Assembly: GCF_018986435.1 (NCBI RefSeq)
Contig: NZ_JAHMIN010000005.1
Location: 218,011-265,248 of the forward strand
Reading direction: 5' to 3'
Source: Hahella sp. HN01
GTDB lineage: Bacteria; Pseudomonadota; Gammaproteobacteria; Pseudomonadales; Oleiphilaceae
DNA: 47,238 bases
Of this stretch, positions 8,743-16,336 are shown piece after piece. Position 1 is the first letter of the stretch; the number at the start of each line of letters is the position of its first letter. Made by a program: the position numbers and the translations under genes. The notes under the pieces were generated by a model that did not search any database, had not been told where the DNA came from, and worked only from the letters and a program-made list of their open reading frames with translations.

Positions 8743-10238
8743 GGTATGCTCCTGGTGAAAGGCTGGGAAGATTGAAATAAGTCGTTGAGACGGTCCTTGT
8801 GCCGGGCGGCGATGGCGCATCTGCGCACCCGGCCGTTGGCGGTAAGTTGACCATTGGCGGCGCTGAAGGGAGCGTCGCTGATAATGATGCTGCGCACCTG
8901 GGCGTAATCCGGCAGGCGCTGGTTAACCTGCGCCACCGCCTGCATCAACAGGTCATGGCCGATGTCAGGTCTGGCGGGCGTCACCACGGCGACATTGAAA
9001 GGTTCGCCATCGCCGAATAACGCGGCCTGGGAGATACAGGGTGCGGACAATAGCTCGCTTTCCACCCATTCCGGCGACAGATTGCGGCCAAATGCGGTGA
9101 CGATCAGGTTTTTCTTTCTGCCATCGAGATAAAGGAAACCATCTTCGTCCAGTCTGCCGATATCCCCCGTGTGCACCGCTTCCGAGGTCTGGAGAGGCTC
9201 ACCCAGGTAGCCGCAATAGGCGGCGCCGGCGACAATGATTTCTCCGTCATCGGCGAAGGACAGACTGACGTGAGACAAGGGTTTGCCTACGCTGCCGGGA
9301 CGTGACGCCGACGGACGGTTGAGGCTGACCACAGACGCGCATTCGGACAAACCGTAGCCCTCGTATACAGGGACGCCCAGTTGCGTCGCCTGAGCGTGCA
9401 GGACGGGCGATACTTTGGCGCCGCCGACAGCGACGAATTGCAGTTTTTCCAAACGCAGTTGGCCGCCCGCAATGAGAAACAACATCGCCTTCAGCAACTC
9501 CGGCGTGAGAATCAGCGTTTGCGGATTCCAGCGTTGCAGCGTCTGCGCCCACTGCGTCAGATCCAGGCCGCTGGAGCCGCTTAGTCCCAGACTGGCGAGC
9601 CCGGGGGCGATAACCCTGCCGCCTTTATATAGAGCGACATATACTCCCGCGATGTTTTCCAGCAAGGTGGCTAATGGCAGCGTGCATAAGTGGCCGATGG
9701 GCTCATCGATTTCAACGGCTTCCGCCAGACTCAGCATCACGGACTCCAATGCGGCGGCGCTCAAACGCGCGCCTTTAGGCTGACCGGTGGAGCCGGAGGT
9801 GTAAGTGACTTTGATGATATCTTCGGCGGTCTCTTGAGCAGGCGATGTAGCCTGGGTCGCTATCGCGTACAGGCCCAGGTCCGCATCCAGGACTACCGCA
9901 TCCGCGGTTGGCGACTGCGCGGCCTGCACGATCACCGTTTCAATGGCGGCGTTGTTGAGCAAGTGTTCCCGCTGGGTTGCGGAGAAAAACAGAGGCACGG
10001 GTATCAATGTGACGCCAGCGTGTAAACAAGCCAGGTCGGCGCAGATCCAGGCAGGCCCATTGTCCGCCTCCAGCGCCAGGCGGCGAACGCCCAGATCCTG
10101 CAGTTTGCGGGACAGATTTTCTACCGCGCGCCATAGCGTCTCATAAGTCAGCGCCCCTTTTTCATTTTCCAGCGCGATCTGGGTGGGCGTGGTCTGCGCG
10201 TGTTCGCGCAGACGTTGTATTAAGGCGTTTGCCGTCAT
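8739..10238 (-). CDS. AMP-forming acyl-CoA synthetase / acyl ligase
   Basis: Adenylate-forming enzyme of 499 aa starting at ATG 10238 (MTANALIQRLREH; GGAG 7 nt upstream). Motifs: VTYTSGSTGQPKG (P-loop, about residues 165-177), YEGYGLSECAS (A5), HTGDIGRLDEDGFLYLDGRKKNLIVT (A7/A8). In the C-terminal motif the usual catalytic lysine (GKxxR) is arginine R470 (TANGRVRR), which could reduce the adenylation half-reaction or reflect a subfamily. It probably activates a fatty acid for the neighbouring GNAT-like, diiron and SDR proteins. Confidence 0.9.
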   Translation of the reverse strand: MTANALIQRLREHAQTTPTQIALENEKGALTYETLWRAVENLSRKLQDLGVRRLALEADNGPAWICADLACLHAGVTLIPVPLFFSATQREHLLNNAAIETVIVQAAQSPTADAVVLDADLGLYAIATQATSPAQETAEDIIKVTYTSGSTGQPKGARLSAAALESVMLSLAEAVEIDEPIGHLCTLPLATLLENIAGVYVALYKGGRVIAPGLASLGLSGSSGLDLTQWAQTLQRWNPQTLILTPELLKAMLFLIAGGQLRLEKLQFVAVGGAKVSPVLHAQATQLGVPVYEGYGLSECASVVSLNRPSASRPGSVGKPLSHVSLSFADDGEIIVAGAAYCGYLGEPLQTSEAVHTGDIGRLDEDGFLYLDGRKKNLIVTAFGRNLSPEWVESELLSAPCISQAALFGDGEPFNVAVVTPARPDIGHDLLMQAVAQVNQRLPDYAQVRSIIISDAPFSAANGQLTANGRVRRCAIAARHKDRLNDLFQSSQPFTRSIP

Positions 10239-10258
10239 GCAAGCTCTCCCTGCGTTAG

Positions 10259-10915
10259 TCAGTCTTCGTGTTCCGGTTGTGGACAGCGCTCCAAAACCTT
10301 CGCCATCACCGGGTTGCTTATCAGGTGGTGGATGCCGTGTGGAATGGAAATGGCCATAACCGTAGGGGATTTGTCGTAGTAGCTGCCCCAATCGGCGGCG
10401 TCCTGGCTTAAGGCTTCCGGCTTCGCTTTGGCGAGTTCGATCATGGGCAGGTCAAAGCGACGGAAGCTGTTCAACAGTTCTGGAATAACGGTCAGGGTCA
10501 GCCACTGATATTTGCGTTCGGAAAAGTAGCGGCCCAGCACCAGAATCAGGCGGCGCAGCGCTCCCTGGGTCGTGGACGCCAGATTGCCCACTTCAATAAT
10601 CCCGCTGCGTGAACAGGGCGCGCCCTGAATCCGCGCCAGAACCTGTTCAATGGGCGCATCCAGATACTGCTCCAGAAACAGCGGCCGGAACTGGGCGCTT
10701 TGATAGCCCAGGACGGAGATCAGCCTGTCCTGCTCATAGCAGAGAACAAAGTTTTCCATGAAGTAACGGATGCTGGCGCCGTACTCCTGGGCAAAGCGTT
10801 GACGGATGAATGATTCGGCGACAGCGCGCGAACGATGTCCCGGTCCGACATGGATATAACGATTGTCGATGGCCGTTGTCGCCTCAGGGGCGGGAAGTGT
10901 GTCCGGTTGCTGCAT
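10259..10915 (-). CDS. Thermostable hemolysin family protein (GNAT-like fold)
   Basis: 218 aa matching the thermostable hemolysin (delta-VPH) family: an RQRFAQEYGASIRYFMENF segment, then LGYQSAQFRPLFLEQYLD, RSGIIEVGNLAS and YQWLTLTVIPELLNSFRR. The pattern (EVGNLAS strand, late aromatic-rich strand) resembles N-acyltransferases of the LuxI/FeeM type, so the hemolysin name may be misleading. An acyl-transferring role is inference. First gene of a seven-gene operon, with GAGGAGG 4 nt upstream of its ATG and a PmrA-type box 44 bp upstream. Confidence 0.88.
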   Translation of the reverse strand: MQQPDTLPAPEATTAIDNRYIHVGPGHRSRAVAESFIRQRFAQEYGASIRYFMENFVLCYEQDRLISVLGYQSAQFRPLFLEQYLDAPIEQVLARIQGAPCSRSGIIEVGNLASTTQGALRRLILVLGRYFSERKYQWLTLTVIPELLNSFRRFDLPMIELAKAKPEALSQDAADWGSYYDKSPTVMAISIPHGIHHLISNPVMAKVLERCPQPEHED

Positions 10916-10958
10916 AAAGCCTCCTCGTGGATGTCTCTATGCAGATTAATTTGGCAAG

Positions 10959-10975
10959 CTTAAGGAACCCTTAAG
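10959..10975 (-). promoter_or_regulatory. PmrA/QseB-type response regulator box
   Basis: CTTAAG-N5-CTTAAG: two identical hexamers 11 bp apart (one helical turn), as bound by PmrA/QseB-type regulators. It lies 44-60 bp upstream of the thermostable hemolysin start and about 130 bp upstream of the divergent bufferin precursor. An AT-rich segment with -10-like TAATCT follows on the minus strand. Confidence 0.7.
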
Positions 10976-11007
10976 TGAAAAATATTTTTCTTTGAGTATG
11001 AGAACCC

Positions 11008-11036
11008 GTGAACTTTTCAGAAACAGCCCGGTCAAA
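11008..11036 (+). promoter_or_regulatory. Candidate ECF-type promoter of the bufferin operon
   Basis: GTGAACTT, 15-bp spacer, GTCAAA. This resembles ECF/sigma-E promoters (-35 GAACTT with AAC core, -10 GTC). It would give an untranslated leader of about 60 nt before the bufA ATG. It matches known ECF control of bufferin genes, but the assignment rests on the motif only. Confidence 0.45.
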
Positions 11037-11105
11037 TCAATCGTTGTCGCAAAACTGGGACGACAAAAAATTCTCAATCACTATTTTCTGCTTAAGGATA
11101 CTCTT

Positions 11106-11366
11106 ATGAACCAATCACAAAAGAAACTGACTGGCGCTGCTCTGGCTATCGCTGCTGCTGGATTTTTCGGTACTGCTGCGCTGACTTCCACTACTGCAGT
11201 AGCAGCGGAAGCCCAGGTTCATTGCTGGGGCGTTAACAGCTGCGCCGGTCACAATGACTGTAAAACCGCTAACAACGATTGCAAAGGCATGGGTAGCTGT
11301 CAGGGCCAAGGTTTCCTGAGCATGACTGCGGACGAATGCTCAGCAAAAGGCGGCACAGTTAAGTAA
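11106..11366 (+). CDS. bufA: BufA-type bufferin precursor (Cys-rich RiPP)
   Basis: An 86-aa precursor starting at ATG 11106 (TAAGGA 7 nt upstream; the in-frame codon at 10992 lies before the candidate promoter). Residues about 1-36 are a signal peptide ending near TAVAAEA. The mature part has six cysteines in repeated patterns: HCWGVNSCAGHNDCKTANNDCKGMGSC (split here as HCWGVNSC, then NDCK, NDCKGMGSC) and a C-terminal ADECSAKGG. Bufferins are periplasmic copper-binding peptides whose Cys residues are modified by an MNIO enzyme. The gene is followed by a hairpin and then bufB and bufC. Confidence 0.85.
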   Translation: MNQSQKKLTGAALAIAAAGFFGTAALTSTTAVAAEAQVHCWGVNSCAGHNDCKTANNDCKGMGSCQGQGFLSMTADECSAKGGTVK

Positions 11367-11399
11367 TCACGGGCGCCTGTTGACCGTTGATATGCGCTG

Positions 11400-11419
11400 G
11401 TCCGGCGGTGACGCCGGAC
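11400..11419 (+). terminator. Hairpin between bufA and bufB (possible attenuator)
   Basis: GTCCGGCG, loop GTGA, CGCCGGAC: a perfect 8-bp stem, extended by flanking GCGC pairs, followed closely by CTTTTC. It probably lowers read-through, so that the precursor is made in excess over its modifying enzyme. Confidence 0.6.
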
Positions 11420-11487
11420 GCGCCTTTTCAGGAAAACGGTCTATATTGTTTTCGACTTTTCATTTCATCACGACGCATTGAATCTCT

Positions 11488-12351
11488 ATGAATACCCGTC
11501 CCGCTTTTTCCGGTTTTGGTCTAGGGCTCAGGCCTGATTACTACACCCATATTCTGGAAACCAGACCGCAGTTGGACTGGTTTGAGATCATTAGCGAAAA
11601 CTACATGGTTGAGGGCGGCAAACCGCTGTATTTCCTTGACCGTATTCGTGAACACTATCCCCTGGCGATGCATGGCGTGTCTCTGTCCATCGGCTCAACC
11701 GCCGCGTTGGATATGGGTTATTTAACTCGCCTGAAAACCTTAATCGAGCGGGTGAATCCGCTGTGGGTGTCCGACCATCTCTGTTGGACCGGTCTTAGCG
11801 CCCATAATTCCCATGATCTTTTACCGCTGCCTTATAACGCTGAGAGCGTGCGTCATGTGGCGGAGCGGGTAAAGCAGGTGCAATCGTTTTTAGGGCGTCG
11901 CATCGTCCTGGAAAACTTATCCAGCTATGTGAATTTCAGTGAGTCCGACATGACGGAGTGGGAGTTTGTCGCCGCCGTCGCCGAGGAAGCGGACTGCTGG
12001 CTGTTGCTGGACATCAATAACATATACGTGAGTGCGCGCAATCATCAGTTTGACGCACTGACTTATATGAACGGCATTCCCCAGGATCGGGTGATTCAGT
12101 TTCATGTCGCCGGCCATTCTGATTATGGCGACTATATCGTCGATACCCATGACGCTCCGGTGGCGGACCCGGTATGGGAGCTTTATCGATTGGCGGTGCG
12201 CCGTTTCGGCAAAGTCTCGGCGATGATCGAGCGGGATGACAATATGCCCGAGTTTTCAGAGCTTATGAGCGAGCTGGCGACATTACGCAGTATTGCGGAA
12301 GCGGAGTTCCCGCAACTGGAAATGGTGCGGAGCGAAGCGGCCTATGTCTGA
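11488..12351 (+). CDS. bufB: MNIO family (DUF692) RiPP-modifying enzyme BufB
   Basis: DUF692 multinuclear non-heme iron oxidative enzyme of 287 aa. The iron ligands characteristic of the TIM barrel are present: IISENYM, MHGVSLSIGS, VSDHLCW, LENLSSYV, LLDINNIYVSA, QFHVAGHS, DTHDAPV and IERDD. Characterised family members rewrite cysteine residues of precursor peptides to oxazolone/thioamide or thiooxazole groups. The adjacent Cys-rich bufA is the obvious substrate. The ribosome binding site upstream of ATG 11488 is weak, which also favours low expression relative to the precursor. Confidence 0.92.
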   Translation: MNTRPAFSGFGLGLRPDYYTHILETRPQLDWFEIISENYMVEGGKPLYFLDRIREHYPLAMHGVSLSIGSTAALDMGYLTRLKTLIERVNPLWVSDHLCWTGLSAHNSHDLLPLPYNAESVRHVAERVKQVQSFLGRRIVLENLSSYVNFSESDMTEWEFVAAVAEEADCWLLLDINNIYVSARNHQFDALTYMNGIPQDRVIQFHVAGHSDYGDYIVDTHDAPVADPVWELYRLAVRRFGKVSAMIERDDNMPEFSELMSELATLRSIAEAEFPQLEMVRSEAAYV

Positions 12352-13126
12352 TTTATCCCGGCTGCAACACGATTTCCTGACAGCGATCAGTGCGCAGGAG
12401 GGTGGTTCGGTTGATTCTGCGCTGAGCGCGGGACCATTAAGCGCGGCGCAACGTATCGAAATTTATCGCAACGCCTATTTCACCCGGCTGATCGGCGTGT
12501 TGTCGGAAGATTATCCTACCGTGCGTGGACTGCTGGGCGATGACGCCTTCAAGCAGATGAGTCGCGACTTTATTATTCTGCATCCATCCTCCAACACCTC
12601 GGTGCGCTGGTTCGGCGAGGCGTTGCCGGATTATCTGGCGCACACAGAACCCTATAGCCGTCACGGCGTGCTGGCTGAACTGGCGGAATGGGAGCGCCTG
12701 TTGCGTCTTATGTTTGACGCCGGCGACGCGCAGCCCATAGACATGACGGCGTTTCAGTCGATTGCGCCGGAAGCCTGGCCGACTTTGCGCTTTGATTTCA
12801 TCCCTGCGCTGACGCTGCATCGCCATCGCTTCAATACCGCGCCGATCTGGAAAGCGTTGAAAGAAGAGCTGACGCCGCCGGAACCTCAGGTTTTGGAGCA
12901 AGAGGAAACCTGGCTATTGTGGCGTTCGGAGTGGGTGACCTTGTTTCGTTCCCTGGCGGTGGATGAAGCTACAGCCATCACAGCGGTAAGCGAAGGCGCT
13001 AATTTCGCTGATTTGTGTGAGCTGTTATGGGAGTGGCATGGCGATGAGGCGGCGCAACGAGCGGCGCAGTTGCTACAGAGCTGGACTCAGGCCGGGTTGC
13101 TGCAGGGACTCACGCAGGAGACGTGA
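12344..13126 (+). CDS. bufC: DUF2063 family RiPP partner protein BufC
   Basis: A 260-aa protein starting at ATG 12344 (MSDLSRLQHDFLTAI), overlapping the end of bufB by 8 bp. The N-terminal DUF2063 domain (about residues 5-95) contains RIEIYRNAYFTRLIGVLSEDYP and the DFIILHPSSNTSVRWFGEALPDYL stretch. DUF2063 proteins accompany DUF692 enzymes and are thought to recognise the precursor. The common fourth gene, a DoxX membrane protein, is absent here; the next gene is convergent. Confidence 0.9.
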   Translation: MSDLSRLQHDFLTAISAQEGGSVDSALSAGPLSAAQRIEIYRNAYFTRLIGVLSEDYPTVRGLLGDDAFKQMSRDFIILHPSSNTSVRWFGEALPDYLAHTEPYSRHGVLAELAEWERLLRLMFDAGDAQPIDMTAFQSIAPEAWPTLRFDFIPALTLHRHRFNTAPIWKALKEELTPPEPQVLEQEETWLLWRSEWVTLFRSLAVDEATAITAVSEGANFADLCELLWEWHGDEAAQRAAQLLQSWTQAGLLQGLTQET

Positions 13127-13143
13127 CAGGTCCCAGAAATGCG

Positions 13144-13165
13144 AAAGGCGACCGAGGTCGCCTTT
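13144..13165. terminator. Bidirectional hairpin between bufC and slyD
   Basis: AAAGGCGAC, loop CGAG, GTCGCCTTT: 9-bp stem with A and T runs at its outer ends, placed between two convergent genes, so it can serve both strands. Confidence 0.7.
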
Positions 13166-13185
13166 GCGGGTGAGGGATCAACCAC

Positions 13186-13668
13186 TTAGTGGTGGTGACC
13201 GCCTTCGCCGTGAACGTGGCCGTGAGACATTTCTTCTTCAGTCGGCTCACGCATTTCCATCACTTCTACGTCAAAATGCAGAGTTTGGCCCGCCAGAGGG
13301 TGGTTGGCGTCGATAGTGGCGGTGTCGTCGGACACTTCCATTACCACGATGACGCGCGCGCCGCCTGCAGTCTGTGCATGGAACTGCATGCCAGGCTCAA
13401 CTTTCTCTACGCCTTCAAAAGCTTCCAACGGAACGACCTGAACCAGTTCAGCAGAGTATTCGCCGTAAGCGTCGGCAGGGTCGACCGATACTTTTTTCTT
13501 GTCGCCAGCGGACAGTTCACGCAGGGCGTTTTCCAGTCCCGGGATAATGTTCTGCGCGCCTTCCAGATAGGCCAATGGCTCGCCGCCGACGGAGCTGTCG
13601 ATCACTTCGCCGTCGTCGTTAGTCAAAGTGTAGTGAATGCTCACAACCCGGGGTTTGATATCAGACAT
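13186..13668 (-). CDS. slyD: FKBP-type peptidyl-prolyl isomerase, SlyD-like
   Basis: A 160-aa SlyD-type isomerase starting at ATG 13668 (MSDIKPRVVSIHYTL, preceded by AAAGGTGC); codons up to 13788 are in frame but have no family similarity. The FKBP part is about residues 1-70 and 125-150 with VSIHYTLTNDDGEVIDSS and PLAYLEGAQNIIPGLE. The insert-in-flap domain lies between. The C-terminus is histidine-rich (HGHVHGEGGHHH) and should bind nickel or copper. Convergent with the copper-linked bufferin operon. Confidence 0.93.
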   Translation of the reverse strand: MSDIKPRVVSIHYTLTNDDGEVIDSSVGGEPLAYLEGAQNIIPGLENALRELSAGDKKKVSVDPADAYGEYSAELVQVVPLEAFEGVEKVEPGMQFHAQTAGGARVIVVMEVSDDTATIDANHPLAGQTLHFDVEVMEMREPTEEEMSHGHVHGEGGHHH

Positions 13669-13965
13669 AAAAGCACCTTTAAGGTTTGGTGAGGTGGTTG
13701 AGCACGCCGCCGTGGGCGTTCCCTCGTGTGTTTCCGCCTCGTTATCGTAAAACTCAATCGGACCGGGTTTAAAAGCGCAGATAGGCAACTGGCGTTAAAA
13801 CAAGGGAACGATATTCAGAGTTAAGTTGGAGCGGTCCCATTGTCAAAAGGGGACCGCCTGCCGTACCCGCCAGTCTAGTGAGGTTATGCCCAGTTCTCAA
13901 GGGCCGCCGGACAATCCGCGGAGGATAGATTGCGACAGGCGCTGAGGCGTTTGCAGCAGCGCCGC
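13669..13965. other. Intergenic region upstream of slyD
   Basis: No gene seen. It holds an 8-bp inverted repeat, GCGGTCCC (13831-13838) and GGGACCGC (13850-13857), whose minus-strand loop contains a consensus TTGACA -35 element. A plausible slyD promoter runs from there, giving a leader of roughly 150 nt. The repeat could also end transcription of the upstream binding-protein gene. Confidence 0.4.
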
Positions 13966-14715
13966 TTACATAGATGATTCCAACTGATATTTATCCAGAA
14001 CCTTCTGGGCTTCGCCGTCTTTATATAGCTGCCGCAGAGTCTTGTTGAACTTGTTGATCACTTTGCGCGACGTATGGCCTTTCACGAAGCCGACATAGTA
14101 GTTGATCGACTTATGGTTCCAGGCGAAGCGAATATTCTTGAGGCCCAATTGGCGCAGAATTTCAAAGCCGACATCGCGGTTGGAATAAACCGAATCCACT
14201 TTTTTATCGCTCAGCATACGGAAAGACACCAGATCGTCTTTCGCCAGCACGATTTTCATCGTGGGCATGGCGGTGCCAATGGTCTCCAGCGTTTTGGACG
14301 TGTTGGAAGGGCCGAAGACGCCAACCTGATGTTCGGAAAAGTTATATAGCGTCGAGTACTGCCGGGTGTCGCTTTCGTTAACAAAGAAGCCGTAACTGGT
14401 TTTCAGGATGGGCAGGGAATAATGCAGCCATTCGCTGCGCTGATCATTCCATCCGATGACATAGAGGCCGTCCACCTGCTTTTCCTTGGCCTGTTGCTGG
14501 GCGATTGTCCAGTCCAACAGATTGAACTCGCATTGGATTTCGGAGGATTTGCAGATGAGTTTTACCAGCTCTGTGCCTGGGCCGGCGACTTCGCCTTTTT
14601 CGAGATAGGTGAAAGGTCTGAAATCCTGCGTGTTGAAGATCAGCTTGTCTTCAGCGGAAGCCAGCGTCGCCGCCCCCATGCACAGAGCGGTTAGGGCCGC
14701 AGTTAGGATTTTCAT
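13966..14715 (-). CDS. Periplasmic solute-binding protein, family 3-like (orphan)
   Basis: A 249-aa protein with a signal peptide (MKILTAALTALCMGAATLASA) and the two-lobe fold of family 3 binding proteins: NTQDFRPFTYLEKGEVAGPGTELVKLIC near the start and VDGLYVIGWNDQRSEWLHYSLP in the middle. No ABC permease or ATPase gene is nearby, so it may be a stand-alone sensor-type binding protein. GGAGG lies 5 nt upstream of the ATG. Lys/Asn content of the C-terminal third is higher than in neighbours. Confidence 0.82.
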   Translation of the reverse strand: MKILTAALTALCMGAATLASAEDKLIFNTQDFRPFTYLEKGEVAGPGTELVKLICKSSEIQCEFNLLDWTIAQQQAKEKQVDGLYVIGWNDQRSEWLHYSLPILKTSYGFFVNESDTRQYSTLYNFSEHQVGVFGPSNTSKTLETIGTAMPTMKIVLAKDDLVSFRMLSDKKVDSVYSNRDVGFEILRQLGLKNIRFAWNHKSINYYVGFVKGHTSRKVINKFNKTLRQLYKDGEAQKVLDKYQLESSM

Positions 14716-14835
14716 TATTGCCTCCGGGTATGTGAATATTGCTTGTTATTATTTCATGTTATTCCCGACGGTTGTATTTCCTTGTTTTATATAATTATTT
14801 GTTATGTTTTTCTGTCTCATCAGTCAGCAAAAAAG

Positions 14836-14855
14836 GGGGTAGTGGGATCTACCCC
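14836..14855 (-). terminator. Rho-independent terminator of the TRAP operon
   Basis: On the minus strand: GGGGTAG, loop ATCCCA, CTACCCC, then a run of T (complement of the A-run at 14829-14834), about 80 bp after dctM. A second small hairpin, ATCCGC...GCGGAT (14861-14880), lies just before it. Confidence 0.8.
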
Positions 14856-14932
14856 TGAATATCCGCGAGAGTCTGCGGATGTTTGCGAATCTCGTTACGC
14901 TCTCTCTAACGCCTCCGTTAGTTATGCGCCGT

Positions 14933-16336
14933 TTAGTTGTATCCCTGCAGCTTGTCGATATATTCCGGCAGGAACAAAGAAATCTGCGGCACGTACGTAA
15001 TCAAAATCAGGAAGCCCAGGAGGAGGCCCAGCCAGGGCAGGGCGGCGCGAATAACCCAACCGATGGAGCGATTGGTGATGCCCGCCGTCACAAATAAGTT
15101 TAGTCCTACTGGCGGCGTTAGCATGCCTATTTCCATGTTCACCACCATAATAATGCCAAGGTGTATCGGGTCGATGCCCAACTGGGTGGCGATGGGGAAC
15201 AGAATCGGCGCCATGATCAGCAAAATGGCGGAAGGCTCCATGAAGTTGCCCGCCATCAGCAGCAGAATATTCACCACGATCAAGAAGCCCCAGGCCGGCA
15301 AGCCCCACTCTACGATAGTCGCGGCGATGGCCTGTGGAATGCCTTCGGAGGTCAGCACGTGGGCGAACAGCATGGCGTTGGCGATGATGAACAACAGCAT
15401 CAGACTGACCTTGGCTGCATCCAGCACCACGTGACGCACTTCTTGATTCACCACTGACTTAGGCAGCGCCAAAGCGCACTGCAGGGTGTTGCGAATCACT
15501 GCACTGGGAATGGCTTCCCCCTGGTTACGCCAGGCGACATTTTTCAGAGGGCCGATATCGCGATAGCCGATGACGGCGATCAGGTACGCGTATACCGCCG
15601 CTACTGCCGCCGCTTCCGTCGGGCTGGCGACGCCGCCGTAAATAGAGCCCAGGACGATCACGATCAGCATGAGTCCGCCCATTGCGACAACGCCTGTTTT
15701 CACCAGTGTTTTAACGCCTGGGAACGGCTGCGAGGGCAACTTCTTGATACGGGCGGCGATATAGATGGCGATCATCAGAATGCCGCCCATCATCAGACCG
15801 GGAATCAGGCCCGCCATAAACATGCGCGCTGCGGAGACTTCCGTCGCCGCGGCGTATACCAGCATGACGATGGAAGGCGGGATCAGAATACCCAGTGTGC
15901 CTGCGTTGGCGATAAGGCCGGCGCCGAAACTTTGCGGATAGCCCGCACGCACCATGCCTGCGATGACGATAGATCCGATCGCCGCCACGGTGGCGGGTGA
16001 AGACCCGGATACCGCTGCGAACAGCATACAGGCCATGACGGACGCCATACCCAGGCCGCCGCGAATATGGCCCACGCTGCTGACGGCGAAATCAATCAGA
16101 CGACGCGCCACGCCGCCGGTGGAGAGAAACGCCGAAGACAGAATAAAAAATGGAATCGCCAACAACGTATAGTGGCTTGAAGTCGCCTCAAACATCTTCA
16201 ATGCAATGGAGGCGAGCGACGTGTCCGGGGCGAAAAACAAAATCGTGACAATACTGGACAGGCCCAACGCCACGGCGATCGGCATGCCCATCAGCATGCA
16301 GGTGAACAGCAGGATGAATAATACGGCGGCGGTCAT
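14933..16336 (-). CDS. dctM: TRAP transporter large permease DctM
   Basis: Large permease of 467 aa that moves an organic anion using the sodium or proton gradient. About 12-13 hydrophobic segments, with ATVAAIGSIVIAGMVRAGYPQSFGAGL and GILIPPSIVMLVYAAATEVSAARMFMAGLIPG typical of DctM. It is about 40 residues longer than usual (near 425); the extra segment is around residues 265-310 (YRDIGPLKNVAWRNQGEAIP onward). It overlaps dctQ by 4 bp (ATGA), with AAGG upstream. Confidence 0.93.
   Translation of the reverse strand: MTAAVLFILLFTCMLMGMPIAVALGLSSIVTILFFAPDTSLASIALKMFEATSSHYTLLAIPFFILSSAFLSTGGVARRLIDFAVSSVGHIRGGLGMASVMACMLFAAVSGSSPATVAAIGSIVIAGMVRAGYPQSFGAGLIANAGTLGILIPPSIVMLVYAAATEVSAARMFMAGLIPGLMMGGILMIAIYIAARIKKLPSQPFPGVKTLVKTGVVAMGGLMLIVIVLGSIYGGVASPTEAAAVAAVYAYLIAVIGYRDIGPLKNVAWRNQGEAIPSAVIRNTLQCALALPKSVVNQEVRHVVLDAAKVSLMLLFIIANAMLFAHVLTSEGIPQAIAATIVEWGLPAWGFLIVVNILLLMAGNFMEPSAILLIMAPILFPIATQLGIDPIHLGIIMVVNMEIGMLTPPVGLNLFVTAGITNRSIGWVIRAALPWLGLLLGFLILITYVPQISLFLPEYIDKLQGYN

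Noticed and set aside
7849-8775. 308-codon plus-strand open frame
   Set aside because: Antisense to the diiron-protein and SDR genes; no family pattern.
11091-11108. Second PmrA-like half site near bufA (CTTAAGGATACTCTTATG)
   Set aside because: The second half is poor and the sequence is explained by the ribosome binding site and start codon.
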